Positions 43,625 to 58,310 of a DNA stretch of 64,000 bases are shown here, piece after piece. The position numbers and the translations under genes are program-made. Source of the DNA: Micromonospora sp. U21. Its GTDB lineage: Bacteria; Actinomycetota; Actinomycetes; Mycobacteriales; Micromonosporaceae. How positions within the stretch are numbered: position 1 is the stretch's first letter; each line of letters begins with the position of its first letter. The notes beneath the pieces were generated by a model that saw only the letters and a program-made list of their open reading frames with translations, ran no database searches and was not told the DNA's origin. The stretch is from contig NZ_JAGPYK010000019.1 of the NCBI RefSeq assembly GCF_018070045.1, positions 62,001 to 126,000 of the forward strand, written 5' to 3'.

Positions 43625-44818
43625 TCACTTCATGATCTTGGTGACGAACCCGGCGCCGACGGTGCGGCCACCCTCGCGGATCGCGAACTTGAGGTTCTCC
43701 TCCATGGCGATGGGCTGGATCAGCTTCACCGTCATGGTGGTGTTGTCACCCGGCATGACCATCTCGGTGCCCTCGGGGAGAGTGACGACACCGGTGACGT
43801 CCGTGGTCCGGAAGTAGAACTGCGGACGGTAGTTCTGGAAGAACGGGGTGTGCCGGCCGCCCTCCTCCTTGGAGAGGATGTAGACCGTCGCCTCGAACTC
43901 CGTGTGCGGGGTGTTCGAGCCCGGCTTCACCACGACCATGCCGCGCTCGACCTCGTCGCGCTTGGTGCCACGCAGCAGCAGGCCGACGTTCTCGCCTGCG
44001 CGGGCGTCGTCCAGGGTCTTCCGGAACATCTCGATCGCGGTGACCTTGGTCTTGAAGCTCTTCTCCCGGATGCCAACGAGCTCAACATCCTCGTTCGGCA
44101 GGAGAACGCCGCGCTCCACGCGACCGGTGACGACGGTGCCACGACCGGTGATCGTGAACACGTCCTCGACCGGCATCAGGAACGGCTTGTCAACATCGCG
44201 CTCCGGCTGCGGGATCGAGGTGTCGACCGCGGTCATCAGGTCGAGGAGCTTGCCGGTCCACTCGGGGTCACCCTCGAGGGCCTTCAGCGCCGAAACCCGA
44301 ACGACCGGCAGGTCGTCACCCGGGTACTCCTGCGAGGAGAGCAGCTCGCGGACCTCGAGCTCGACGAGCTCCAGGAGCTCCTCGTCGTCGACCATGTCGC
44401 TCTTGTTGAGCGCCACGACGATGTACGGCACACCGACCTGACGGGCCAGCAGCACGTGCTCGCGGGTCTGCGGCATCGGGCCGTCGGTCGCCGCGACCAC
44501 CAGGATCGCGCCGTCCATCTGCGCGGCACCGGTGATCATGTTCTTGATGTAGTCCGCGTGGCCGGGGCAGTCGACGTGCGCGTAGTGCCGCGCCTCGGTC
44601 TGGTACTCGACGTGCGCGATCGAGATCGTGATGCCGCGGGCCTTCTCCTCCGGCGCCTTGTCGATCTCGTCGAACGGCGTGTAAGGGTTCAGGTCCGGGT
44701 GCTGGTCATGCAGGACCTTGGTGATGGCCGCCGTCAGCGTCGTCTTACCGTGGTCGATGTGACCAATGGTGCCGATGTTGACGTGCGGCTTAGTCCGCTC
44801 GAACTTCGCCTTCGCCAC
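43625..44818 (-). CDS. tuf: Elongation factor Tu
   Basis: 397-residue GTPase that carries aminoacyl-tRNA to the ribosome. G motifs: GHIDHGKTT, the RGITI switch, DCPGHADY, NKSD and SALKALEG; domains 2 and 3 are complete through IREGGRTVGAGFVTKIMK. Fourth gene of the str operon, 213 nt after fusA; that gap may hold a separate tuf promoter (TAGGCT near 44940), but no matching -35 was found. The organism's elfamycin sensitivity cannot be read here. Confidence 0.98.
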   Translation of the reverse strand: MAKAKFERTKPHVNIGTIGHIDHGKTTLTAAITKVLHDQHPDLNPYTPFDEIDKAPEEKARGITISIAHVEYQTEARHYAHVDCPGHADYIKNMITGAAQMDGAILVVAATDGPMPQTREHVLLARQVGVPYIVVALNKSDMVDDEELLELVELEVRELLSSQEYPGDDLPVVRVSALKALEGDPEWTGKLLDLMTAVDTSIPQPERDVDKPFLMPVEDVFTITGRGTVVTGRVERGVLLPNEDVELVGIREKSFKTKVTAIEMFRKTLDDARAGENVGLLLRGTKRDEVERGMVVVKPGSNTPHTEFEATVYILSKEEGGRHTPFFQNYRPQFYFRTTDVTGVVTLPEGTEMVMPGDNTTMTVKLIQPIAMEENLKFAIREGGRTVGAGFVTKIMK

Positions 44819-45031
44819 TGGTGTCCTCCTGTGGACTTCTTGGTTCGTACGCCCGGCGCGCCGGTCGGCGCTTAGGACTCTGTCGACAGCCTTTCCGGCC
44901 TGACGGCCGGAGAGCTTTTGTGGGTTCTGCGGCGATGAAGCCTACAGGCCCGGTCTCACGCAATCCGATCGTGGTGGCCGCGGGCGGGTGAAACCTCCCG
45001 CGACCGACCACGAATCACCTGCTCGGGGACG

Positions 45032-47128
<2,097 letters not shown>

Positions 47129-47202
47129 TTCAATCCCTACTTATCGTCGTCTCGACTCAACTGGTGGCGGTTCCGGCGCCCGAGGGCGCCGGAACCAGGG
47201 TG

Positions 47203-47673
47203 TTACCAGCGGTAGTGCGCGAAGGCCTTGTTGGACTCGGCCATCTTGTGCGTGTCCTCGCGCCGCTTGACGGCGGCACCGAGGCCGTTGCTCGCGTCCA
47301 GCAGCTCGTTCATCAGCCGCTCGACCATGGTCTTCTCGCGCCGGGCGCGGGAGTACGTGACCAGCCAACGCAGACCCAGGGTGGTCGCCCGGGTGGGGCG
47401 AACCTCGACCGGGACCTGGTAGGTGGCGCCACCGACACGACGGCTACGCACCTCGAGGGTCGGCTTGACGTTGTCCATCGCCCGCTTGAGGGTGACGACC
47501 GGGTCGGTGCCGGACTTCTCGCGGCAGCCCTCGAGGGCCGCGTACACGATGGACTCGGCGAGCTGGCGCTTGCCGCGCAGCAGGATCTTGTTCACCAGCT
47601 GGGTGACCAGCGGCGAGTTGTACACCGGGTCAGCGACCAGCGGCCGCCGCGGAGCGGGTCCCTTACGCGGCAT
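47203..47673 (-). CDS. rpsG: 30S ribosomal protein S7
   Basis: 156 residues from ATG 47673 (MPRKGPAPRRPLVADPVYNSPLVTQLVNKILLRGKRQLAESIVYAALE). The C-terminal EDTHKMAESNKAFAHYRW is standard. In E. coli S7 represses the str operon by binding the rpsL-rpsG spacer, but here that spacer is only one base, so such control would need another site. Confidence 0.98.
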   Translation of the reverse strand: MPRKGPAPRRPLVADPVYNSPLVTQLVNKILLRGKRQLAESIVYAALEGCREKSGTDPVVTLKRAMDNVKPTLEVRSRRVGGATYQVPVEVRPTRATTLGLRWLVTYSRARREKTMVERLMNELLDASNGLGAAVKRREDTHKMAESNKAFAHYRW

Positions 47674-47674
47674 G

Positions 47675-48049
47675 TCAGCTCTTCTCCTTCTTCGCGCCGT
47701 AACGGCTGCGCGCCTGCTTGCGGTTGCGGACACCCTGGGTGTCCAGCGAGCCGCGAACGATCTTGTAACGCACGCCGGGGAGGTCCTTCACCCGGCCGCC
47801 GCGAACGAGCACGATCGAGTGCTCCTGCAGGTTGTGACCGACGCCCGGGATGTAGGCGGTCACCTCGATCTGGCTGCTGAGCTTCACACGAGCGACCTTG
47901 CGCAGCGCCGAGTTCGGCTTCTTCGGGGTGGTGGTGTACACGCGGGTGCACACGCCGCGCCGCTGAGGGGAACCCTTCAGCGCCGGGGTCTTGGTCTTGC
48001 TCGTCTTCGCCTGGCGGCCCTTTCGGACCAGCTGCTGGATCGTGGGCAC
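47675..48049 (-). CDS. rpsL: 30S ribosomal protein S12
   Basis: 124 residues from GTG 48049 (GGAGAAA about 5 nt upstream). MPTIQQLVRKGRQAKTSKTKTPALKGSPQRRGVCTRVYTTTPKKPNSALRKVARV and VRGGRVKDLPGVRYKIVRG retain lysine at both positions whose mutation gives streptomycin resistance (Lys43 in TPKKPNS, Lys88 in GRVKDLPG). First gene of the str operon. Confidence 0.98.
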   Translation of the reverse strand: MPTIQQLVRKGRQAKTSKTKTPALKGSPQRRGVCTRVYTTTPKKPNSALRKVARVKLSSQIEVTAYIPGVGHNLQEHSIVLVRGGRVKDLPGVRYKIVRGSLDTQGVRNRKQARSRYGAKKEKS

Positions 48050-48165
48050 CGGGTTTCTCCGCTCCCTTCGGCCGCAGTCCTGCGGCCGCGCCGTCTGCTC
48101 GTTAGCCGGCCTGATGACCGGCTCTCCTACATTCCGACCAGGGCCACCTTGCGGAGGTCCCGGCA

Positions 48166-48185
48166 CCCGCGGTCGGGCGTGTCGC
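48166..48185 (-). promoter_or_regulatory. 20-nt leader element shared with the S10 operon
   Basis: Exact copy of the block at 43354-43373, here 117 nt upstream of rpsL and about 155 nt after the predicted start. On the RNA it follows GGGCGACACGCCC, a five-base-pair hairpin with an ACA loop. Confidence 0.5.
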
Positions 48186-48346
48186 CCAACTCACGGTCCC
48201 GGTGCGGACGCTTGCGCGGACGCACCAGGTTCTGTCACCGGCGCGCGAGTCGCCCCGCCCCGGATCTTTGGCTTGTCGTGCCGCCGTCCGCACTCCGGAT
48301 CCAGCGCACGCACGAGTTGCCCGGGCACGCCCGGGCACAAGGGGAA

Positions 48347-48375
48347 AGAATACCTACCAGAGCCGCCCAGGTCAA
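48347..48375 (-). promoter_or_regulatory. str operon promoter
   Basis: Minus strand: -35 TTGACC (48375-48370), 17-bp spacer, -10 TATTCT (48352-48347), preceded by a TTTT stretch; the best sigma-70-type match in the window. The start near 48340 gives a leader of about 290 nt before rpsL. The whole gap 48050-48571 contains no gene; besides the leader it holds a GCCGCAG-TC-CTGCGGC hairpin at 48071-48086. Confidence 0.8.
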
Positions 48376-48571
48376 AACGGAATGGCCCGGCGAACGTCTC
48401 ACACCCGCCGGTCGGATCTCGTCCTGCCCCGTCGCCCGCGATGGGCACCTACGGATGCAAGTGTACCGGCTTCGCCAGCGGACCACCCGTCGCCCCCGGG
48501 GAGGGCACCCCACGACCCGGTGCGCGACCTGCGTCGACCAGGCCAGGTGCCCGCCCGGGAGGTGATCGGCC

Positions 48572-49336
48572 TCACGCCAGGGAGATCACCAGTGCCAGGC
48601 AGAGTCCCAGCAGGCTCAGCAGCGCCCCCGCCGCGCCGCAGCTGATCCCCGCCACCGCCAGGCCCCGGCCGGTGAAGCGGACCGCAGGCGGTCGCGCTGG
48701 CCGGCGGATCTGCCGCTGACCGAGCAGGCCGGCGCCGGTCGCCGCCACCCCGGCCAGCACGCCGAGCACGGTGAACGCCCCGGACGCCCAGACCCCGCCG
48801 GCGTTCGCGCCGAGCACCCCGAAACAGATCACCAGCAGTGAGACCAGGATCGACGCGATCCCGGCCACCAGCGCCCCGACGGCCAGACCCGAGGTGACCG
48901 GGGGCACGTCCAGGTAGACGACACCGAACGGGGTGCCCGACACCGACTCCACCCGCGTCGGCGGCCGGCGCTGGTCGTCGGTGGGCGGTGGCGGCACCGG
49001 CCGCCCCGGCACCATGCCCCAGCCGGGGCCATGACCCGGCATCGGAGGCCCCCATCCCGCCGGCGCACCATGCCCGCCCGCCGGGCCGGATGACGGCTGC
49101 CCCCAGCCGTGCGGCGCCGACGCCGGGTACGGCTGGACGGAACCAGGCGGGGTCGCACCCCAGCCGGGCTCTGGTGCGCCCCAACCGGAGGACGACGTGG
49201 GAGGGGGCGGCGAACCGGGCTGCCTGCTCGGGTCGGGTCGCGCCCAGCCGCTCGGCTCGGACCCGCCCGGGCCGGCGGCCGACGCGCCAGGGTGCCCGGC
49301 CGGATCGTCCGCCGGGGGCCGCGCCGGTTCCGTCAC
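48572..49336 (-). CDS. Membrane protein with Pro/Gly/Trp-rich cytoplasmic N-terminus, DUF4190-like
   Basis: 254 residues from GTG 49336 (AGGAGG about 6 nt upstream). About 140 residues of Pro/Gly/Ser/Trp-rich disordered sequence precede a C-terminal membrane domain with about four segments (SGLAVGALVAGIASILVSLLVICFGVLG, WASGAFTVLGVLAGVAATGAGLLG, GLAVAGISCGAAGALLSLLGLCLALVISLA). The repeated hydrophobic pattern resembles DUF4190. Function unknown. It lies between rpoC and rpsL with a second small DUF4190-like gene. Confidence 0.75.
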   Translation of the reverse strand: MTEPARPPADDPAGHPGASAAGPGGSEPSGWARPDPSRQPGSPPPPTSSSGWGAPEPGWGATPPGSVQPYPASAPHGWGQPSSGPAGGHGAPAGWGPPMPGHGPGWGMVPGRPVPPPPTDDQRRPPTRVESVSGTPFGVVYLDVPPVTSGLAVGALVAGIASILVSLLVICFGVLGANAGGVWASGAFTVLGVLAGVAATGAGLLGQRQIRRPARPPAVRFTGRGLAVAGISCGAAGALLSLLGLCLALVISLA

Positions 49337-49436
49337 GAGGTCCTCCTGTCGACAGGGCAGCCACCGCCGGGCGGCGGACACCGCCAGGCTACCGCCGGAG
49401 GCGCAGTCGCCCCCGCCGGGCGCGGCCGCGGGCGGC

Positions 49437-49805
49437 TCAGTCCATGTTCGCGGGGTAGTCGTGACCGAACGGCGCGCCGGCCAACCGGACCACCCCGATC
49501 ACCACCGCGGCCACCACGCTGACCGCGACCAGCACCAGACCGGCCCAGGCCAGCCGCTCCCCCCGCCGCAGCCAGGCGCCACCGGTCAGGAAACCCCCCG
49601 AGGCGTACGCCTCCCGGCGCGCCTGCCGTGCCAGGTGGAGTGCCACCGTGGCGGGCACCACCCCGCCGATGAACAGGCCGGTCAGCATGCCGAGCAGCCC
49701 CAGCGCGAAGACCGCCCGCGCCTTGCTGGCGCGGACCGGGTCGGGGTCAAGCGGGTGGCGCAGGCCCTGCTGCGCGACGGACACCTGACCGGGTGCGGTC
49801 GTCAT
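49437..49805 (-). CDS. Small two-helix membrane protein, DUF4190-like
   Basis: 122 residues from ATG 49805. Cytoplasmic N-terminus (MTTAPGQVSVAQQGLRHPLDPDPVRASKARAVFALGLLGMLTGLFIGGVVPATVALHLARQARREAYASGGFLTGGAWLRRGERLAWAGLVLVAV) with two membrane segments separated by a basic loop; the VALHLARQARRE stretch is typical of DUF4190. Function unknown; probably paralogous to the neighbour at 48572. Confidence 0.75.
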   Translation of the reverse strand: MTTAPGQVSVAQQGLRHPLDPDPVRASKARAVFALGLLGMLTGLFIGGVVPATVALHLARQARREAYASGGFLTGGAWLRRGERLAWAGLVLVAVSVVAAVVIGVVRLAGAPFGHDYPANMD

Positions 49806-49848
49806 GCCTCCATCATGCCGAACCCGGTCCGCGGGTGCGCCGCTCCGG

Positions 49849-49890
49849 ACACGACGAGGCCCCCGGCATTCGCCGGGGGCCTCGTCGTGT
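49849..49890 (-). terminator. rpoBC terminator
   Basis: Nineteen-base-pair perfect stem (ACACGACGAGGCCCCCGGC and its complement) with loop ATTC, 9 nt after the rpoC stop. Strongest terminator in the window. Confidence 0.85.
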
Positions 49891-49899
49891 GGTTGGTGC

Positions 49900-53790
<3,891 letters not shown>

Positions 53791-53870
53791 TATGTCCCCT
53801 ATGTCGTCGTCTGTACTGCTACTACTCGGGCGAGGTCGGGGGCCGGCAAGCCGGCCCCCGACCGCTCACC

Positions 53871-56800
53871 TCAGACCTCTTCGACCGAGCTCGGCTCGCG
53901 CCGGGACAGGTCGATGCCCAGCTCCTCAGCGGCCCGGAACACCTCGTCGTCGGTCTCGCGCATCTCCAGGGCCACGCCGTCGCTGGACAGCACCTCAACG
54001 TTGAGGCACAGCGACTGCAGCTCCTTGAGCAGCACCTTGAACGACTCCGGGATTCCCGGCTCCGGGATGTTCTCGCCCTTGACGATGGCCTCGTAGACCT
54101 TCACCCGGCCGAGAACGTCGTCGGACTTGATCGTGAGCAGCTCCTGCAGGGCGTACGCGGCACCGTACGCCTGCATCGCCCAGCACTCCATCTCACCGAA
54201 GCGCTGACCACCGAACTGCGCCTTACCACCCAGCGGCTGCTGCGTGATCATCGAGTACGGGCCGGTCGACCGTGCGTGGATCTTGTCGTCGACCAGGTGG
54301 TTGAGCTTCAGGATGTAGATGTAGCCGACCGCGATCGGGTCCGGCAGCGGCTCGCCGGAACGACCGTCGAACAGCTGCGCCTTGCCGCTGGCGCCGATCA
54401 GCTGGTTGCCGTCCCGGTTGGGCAGGGTCGACGAGAGCAGACCGGCGATCTCCTCCTCGCGGGCACCGTCGAAGACCGGGGTGGCCACGTTGGTGTCCCC
54501 CTCCGACTCGTCGGCGCCGATCGAGCGCAGCTGCTTCTTCCAGGACGCGTCGTCGCCCTCGACCTTCCAGCCGGTCTTGGCGACCCAGCCGAGGTGGGTC
54601 TCGAGCACCTGACCGATGTTCATCCGGCTCGGCACACCCAGCGGGTTGAGCACGATGTCGACGGGGGTGCCGTCCTCAAGGAACGGCATGTCCTCGATCG
54701 GCAGGATCTTGGAGATGACGCCCTTGTTACCGTGCCGGCCGGCGAGCTTGTCGCCGTCCTGGATCTTCCGCTTCTGGGCGACGTAGACCCGGACCAGCTC
54801 GTTGACACCCGGAGGCAGCTCGTCGCCGTCCTCGCGGGAGAAGGTACGCACACCGATGACCGTGCCGGTCTCGCCGTGCGGCACCTTCAGCGAGGTGTCC
54901 CGGACCTCACGCGCCTTCTCACCGAAGATCGCGCGAAGCAGCCGCTCCTCCGGGGTCAGCTCGGTCTCGCCCTTCGGCGTGACCTTGCCGACCAGGATGT
55001 CGCCGGGGACGACCTCGGCACCGATCCGGATGATGCCGCGCTCGTCGAGGTCGGCGAGCATTTCCTCGCTGACGTTCGGGATGTCGCGGGTGATCTCCTC
55101 CGGGCCGAGCTTGGTGTCCCGGGCGTCGACCTCGTGCTCCTCGATGTGGATCGAGGTGAGCACGTCCTGCTGCACGAGGCGCTGCGACAGGATGATCGCG
55201 TCCTCGTAGTTGTGGCCCTCCCAGCACATGAACGCCACGAGCAGGTTGCGCCCGAGCGCCATCTCGCCATCGTCGGTGCAGGGACCGTCGGCGATGACCT
55301 GACCGGCCTCGACGCGGTCGCCCTCGAAGACGACCGGCTTCTGGTTGACGCAGGAGCCGGCGTTGGAGCGGCGGAACTTGTGCAGCAGGTACGTCCGGCG
55401 GTGGCCGTCGTCCTGGTGGATGGTGACGTAGTCGGCGCAGAGATCCTCGATCACACCGCCGACCTCGGCGACCACCACGTCGCCAGCGTCGACCGCGGCC
55501 CGGTACTCCATGCCCGTACCCACCAGCGGCGCCTCGGCCTTGACCAGCGGCACCGCCTGGCGCTGCATGTTCGCGCCCATCAGTGCCCGGTTGGCGTCGT
55601 CGTGCTCGAGGAACGGAATCATGGCGGTCGCGACCGAGACCATCTGCCGCGGTGACACGTCCATGTAGTCGACGGCACCGGGGACGACGTCCTCGGTCTC
55701 GCCACCCTTACGACGGCACAGGACCCGGTCCTCGGCGAACGTGCCGTCAGCCTTCAACGGCGCGTTGGCCTGGGCCTTGACGAACCGGTCCTCCTCGTCC
55801 GCGGTCAGGTAGTCGATCTGGTCGGTGACCCGACCCTCGACGACCTTCCGGTACGGCGTCTCGATGAAGCCGAACGGGTTGACCCGGGCGAAGGTGGACA
55901 GCGCGCCGATCAGGCCGATGTTCGGGCCTTCCGGCGTCTCGATCGGGCACATCCGGCCGTAGTGGGACGGGTGCACGTCGCGGACCTCGAAGCCGGCCCG
56001 CTCCCGGGACAGACCACCCGGGCCGAGCGCGCTCAGCCGGCGCCGGTGGGTCAGGCCCGCCAGCGGGTTGGTCTGGTCCATGAACTGGGACAGCTGCGAC
56101 GTCCCGAAGAACTCCTTGATCGCCGCCACCACCGGGCGGATGTTGATCAGGGTCTGCGGGGTGATCGCCTCGACGTCCTGCGTGGTCATCCGCTCGCGGA
56201 CGACCCGCTCCATCCGGGAAAGGCCGACCCGAACCTGGTTCTGGATCAGCTCACCCACGGTACGCAGGCGCCGGTTGCCGAAGTGGTCGATGTCGTCGGC
56301 CTCGTAGCCCTCCTCACCGGCGTGCAGCCGGCAGAGGTACTCCACGGTGGCGACAATGTCGTCCTCGGTCAGCGTGCCGGTGGTGATCGGCACGTCGACT
56401 TCGAGCTTCTTGTTGAACTTGTAGCGCCCGACCTTGGCGACGTCGTACCTCTTCGGGTTGAAGAAGAGGTTGTCGAGCAGGGTCTGGGCGTTCTCGCGCG
56501 TCGGCGGCTCGCCAGGGCGCAGCTTGCGGTAGATGTCGAGCAGGGCCTCGTCCTGGCCGCCGATGTGGTCCTTCTCGAGCGTGGTCATCATCAGCTCGGA
56601 CCAGCCGAACCGCTCGCGGATCCGCTCGGCCGACCATCCGATGGCCTTGAGCAGGACGGTGACGGCCTGCCGACGCTTGCGGTCGATGCGTACGCCGACC
56701 GTGTCGCGCTTGTCGATGTCAAACTCCAGCCAGGCACCCCGACTCGGGATGACCTTGACGCTGGAGAGGTCGCGGTCGGAGGTCTTGTCCGGCTGCTTGT

Positions 56801-57302
56801 CGAAGTACACGCCCGGGGACCGGACGAGCTGGCTGACCACGACGCGCTCGGTGCCGTTGATGACGAAGGTGCCCTTGGGCGTCATCATCGGGAAGTCACC
56901 CATGAACACCGTCTGGCTCTTGATCTCGCCAGTGGTGTTGTTGGTGAACTCCGCGGTCACGAAGAGCGGAGCGCAGTAGGTCAGGTCCTTCTCCTTGCAC
57001 TCCTCGATCGAGGCCTTGACCTCGTCGAAGCGCGGTGCCGAGAAGGAGAGCGACATGGTGCCGGAGAAGTCCTCAATGGGACTGATCTCTTCGAGGATCT
57101 CCGCGAGACCCGAGCGTGCGTGCGGGTCGTCCGCCGACCGGCCCTGCCAACCCTCGTTGCCGACGAGCCAGTCGAAGGACTCGTTCTGGATGGCGAGGAG
57201 GTTGGGGACCTCGAGGTGTTCGGTGATCCTGCCGAATGAAACTCGGCGGGGCGCGAATGCGCTCGACGTACGACTGGTCTTCGCAGGGCGGGAAGCTGCC
57301 AA
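53871..57302 (-). CDS. rpoB: RNA polymerase beta subunit
   Basis: 1143 residues from TTG 57302. The TTG start (AAGGA about 7 nt upstream) gives MAASRPAKTSRTSSAFAPRRVSFGRITEHLEVPNLLAIQNESFDWL, the N-terminus typical of actinomycete RpoB; the open frame before it is not RpoB-like. The rifampicin region (about 395-425, FFGTSQLSQFMDQTNPLAG and THRRRLSALGPGGLS) carries the sensitive-type Asp, His and Ser. C-terminal LNVEVLSSDGVALEMRE is complete. Confidence 0.98.
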   Translation of the reverse strand: MAASRPAKTSRTSSAFAPRRVSFGRITEHLEVPNLLAIQNESFDWLVGNEGWQGRSADDPHARSGLAEILEEISPIEDFSGTMSLSFSAPRFDEVKASIEECKEKDLTYCAPLFVTAEFTNNTTGEIKSQTVFMGDFPMMTPKGTFVINGTERVVVSQLVRSPGVYFDKQPDKTSDRDLSSVKVIPSRGAWLEFDIDKRDTVGVRIDRKRRQAVTVLLKAIGWSAERIRERFGWSELMMTTLEKDHIGGQDEALLDIYRKLRPGEPPTRENAQTLLDNLFFNPKRYDVAKVGRYKFNKKLEVDVPITTGTLTEDDIVATVEYLCRLHAGEEGYEADDIDHFGNRRLRTVGELIQNQVRVGLSRMERVVRERMTTQDVEAITPQTLINIRPVVAAIKEFFGTSQLSQFMDQTNPLAGLTHRRRLSALGPGGLSRERAGFEVRDVHPSHYGRMCPIETPEGPNIGLIGALSTFARVNPFGFIETPYRKVVEGRVTDQIDYLTADEEDRFVKAQANAPLKADGTFAEDRVLCRRKGGETEDVVPGAVDYMDVSPRQMVSVATAMIPFLEHDDANRALMGANMQRQAVPLVKAEAPLVGTGMEYRAAVDAGDVVVAEVGGVIEDLCADYVTIHQDDGHRRTYLLHKFRRSNAGSCVNQKPVVFEGDRVEAGQVIADGPCTDDGEMALGRNLLVAFMCWEGHNYEDAIILSQRLVQQDVLTSIHIEEHEVDARDTKLGPEEITRDIPNVSEEMLADLDERGIIRIGAEVVPGDILVGKVTPKGETELTPEERLLRAIFGEKAREVRDTSLKVPHGETGTVIGVRTFSREDGDELPPGVNELVRVYVAQKRKIQDGDKLAGRHGNKGVISKILPIEDMPFLEDGTPVDIVLNPLGVPSRMNIGQVLETHLGWVAKTGWKVEGDDASWKKQLRSIGADESEGDTNVATPVFDGAREEEIAGLLSSTLPNRDGNQLIGASGKAQLFDGRSGEPLPDPIAVGYIYILKLNHLVDDKIHARSTGPYSMITQQPLGGKAQFGGQRFGEMECWAMQAYGAAYALQELLTIKSDDVLGRVKVYEAIVKGENIPEPGIPESFKVLLKELQSLCLNVEVLSSDGVALEMRETDDEVFRAAEELGIDLSRREPSSVEEV

Positions 57303-57368
57303 GATGCGTCCTTCCGAGGACCGGTGCTGCAGAACGGCTGGTACGCGTGCACTCCAATGACCCCACCA

Positions 57369-57392
57369 GAAATATCCGTAAACGGACATTTC
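57369..57392 (-). other. AT-rich hairpin in the rpoB leader
   Basis: GAAATATCCG-TAAA-CGGACATTTC (plus spelling): 10-bp arms with one G-U pair on the RNA. It lies between the rpoB promoter and the TTG and is conspicuous in such GC-rich DNA. Confidence 0.45.
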
Positions 57393-57429
57393 CGAGCAGG
57401 GGTCAAGTCGGAAGGCAGCGCAAACTAGC

Positions 57430-57458
57430 AGTGTAGCCGAGAGGCTAACCGCTGTCCA
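57430..57458 (-). promoter_or_regulatory. rpoB promoter
   Basis: Minus strand: -35 TGGACA (57458-57453), 17-bp spacer, -10 TACACT (57435-57430). The start near 57424 gives a leader of about 120 nt. Of the gap 57303-57872, this promoter, the hairpin and the rplL terminator are the only features found; 57460-57780 shows no gene. Confidence 0.7.
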
Positions 57459-57780
57459 GCCCACCCCGCAGGTCGTTGCGGAACGCGCCTCGGCCCCCGT
57501 GAACCGGGGTCTGCCGGGCCGCTCGGAACGCAACGCTCCCGCTGGGCCGCTCGGGTTGCTGCGGCAGATGGTGCCGCCGCTGTCATTACCCACGTCGTGG
57601 CCGTCGCAAGCGCGGTGTCTTGCTGGTGTCAGCGTGCCTGCCAGCCTGGGGCCGCGTCAAGGGCCGGTATCCGGGTCGGCCCGTCTTTCCCACCGGAGGG
57701 CGACCCGCCGCGCTCGTTCGGGTCACCGGGAGAGGGCGTCGGCGCGCAGCTCAGGACGGCTGTCGCCGGGTTCACCGACA

Positions 57781-57817
57781 CGGCGGGCGGCGATCCGTGT
57801 CGGATCACCGCCCGCCG
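57781..57817 (-). terminator. rplJL terminator
   Basis: CGGCGGGCGG and GATCC pair with GGATC and CCGCCCGCCG (16-bp stem with one G-U in RNA, loop GACAC), 55 nt after the rplL stop. It separates rplJL from rpoBC, which has its own promoter. Confidence 0.75.
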
Positions 57818-57872
57818 CGACGCGATCGTGTCCCAGCTCACCGAGCCGGGCACGCTCTGGTGGAACGTCAGA

Positions 57873-58256
57873 TCACTTGAGGGTGACCTTGGCGCCCTCG
57901 CCCTCGAGCTTGGCCTTGGCCTTCTCGGCGGTCTCCTTGTTGACCTTCTCCAGGATGGCCTTCGGCGCGGACTCGACCGCGTCCTTGGCCTCCTTGAGGC
58001 CCAGGCCGGTCAGCTCACGCACGACCTTGATGACCTGGATCTTCTTGCCACCGTCACCCTCGAGGACGACGTCGAACTCGTCCTTCTCCGGCTCGGCCTC
58101 GGCGGCGGCCGGAGCCCCACCGGCGGCGGCCATCGCGACCGGAGCCGCGGCGGTGACCTCGAAGGTGTCCTCGAACTGCTTCACGAACTCGGAGAGCTCG
58201 ATCAGCGTCATCTCCTTGAACGCGTCGAGCAGCTCGTCGGTGCTGAGCTTCGCCAT
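57873..58256 (-). CDS. rplL: 50S ribosomal protein L7/L12
   Basis: 127 residues. N-terminal dimerisation domain (LSTDELLDAFKEMTLIELSEFVKQFEDTFEVTAAAP), Ala/Glu hinge and C-terminal factor-binding domain (EFDVVLEGDGGKKIQVIKVVRELTGLGLKEAKDAVESAPKAILEKVNKETAEKAKAKLEGEGAKVTLK). Stalk protein recruiting EF-G and EF-Tu. 54 nt after rplJ. Confidence 0.98.
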   Translation of the reverse strand: MAKLSTDELLDAFKEMTLIELSEFVKQFEDTFEVTAAAPVAMAAAGGAPAAAEAEPEKDEFDVVLEGDGGKKIQVIKVVRELTGLGLKEAKDAVESAPKAILEKVNKETAEKAKAKLEGEGAKVTLK

Positions 58257-58310
58257 GTCTGGCGTCCTTTCCTGAATCTAATAAGTAAGAACTGGTGCGC
58301 CGGGAGACCG

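Noticed and set aside
44894..44911. TCCGGCC-TGAC-GGCCGGA hairpin as the fusA terminator
   Set aside because: It is only 7 bp and its T-rich flank lies on the wrong side for minus-strand transcription; tuf belongs to the same operon.
47675..48049. Streptomycin-resistance changes in rpsL
   Set aside because: Lysines at the two classical positions are retained.
55900..56120. Rifampicin-resistance substitutions in rpoB
   Set aside because: The Asp, His and Ser of the resistance region are the usual sensitive residues.
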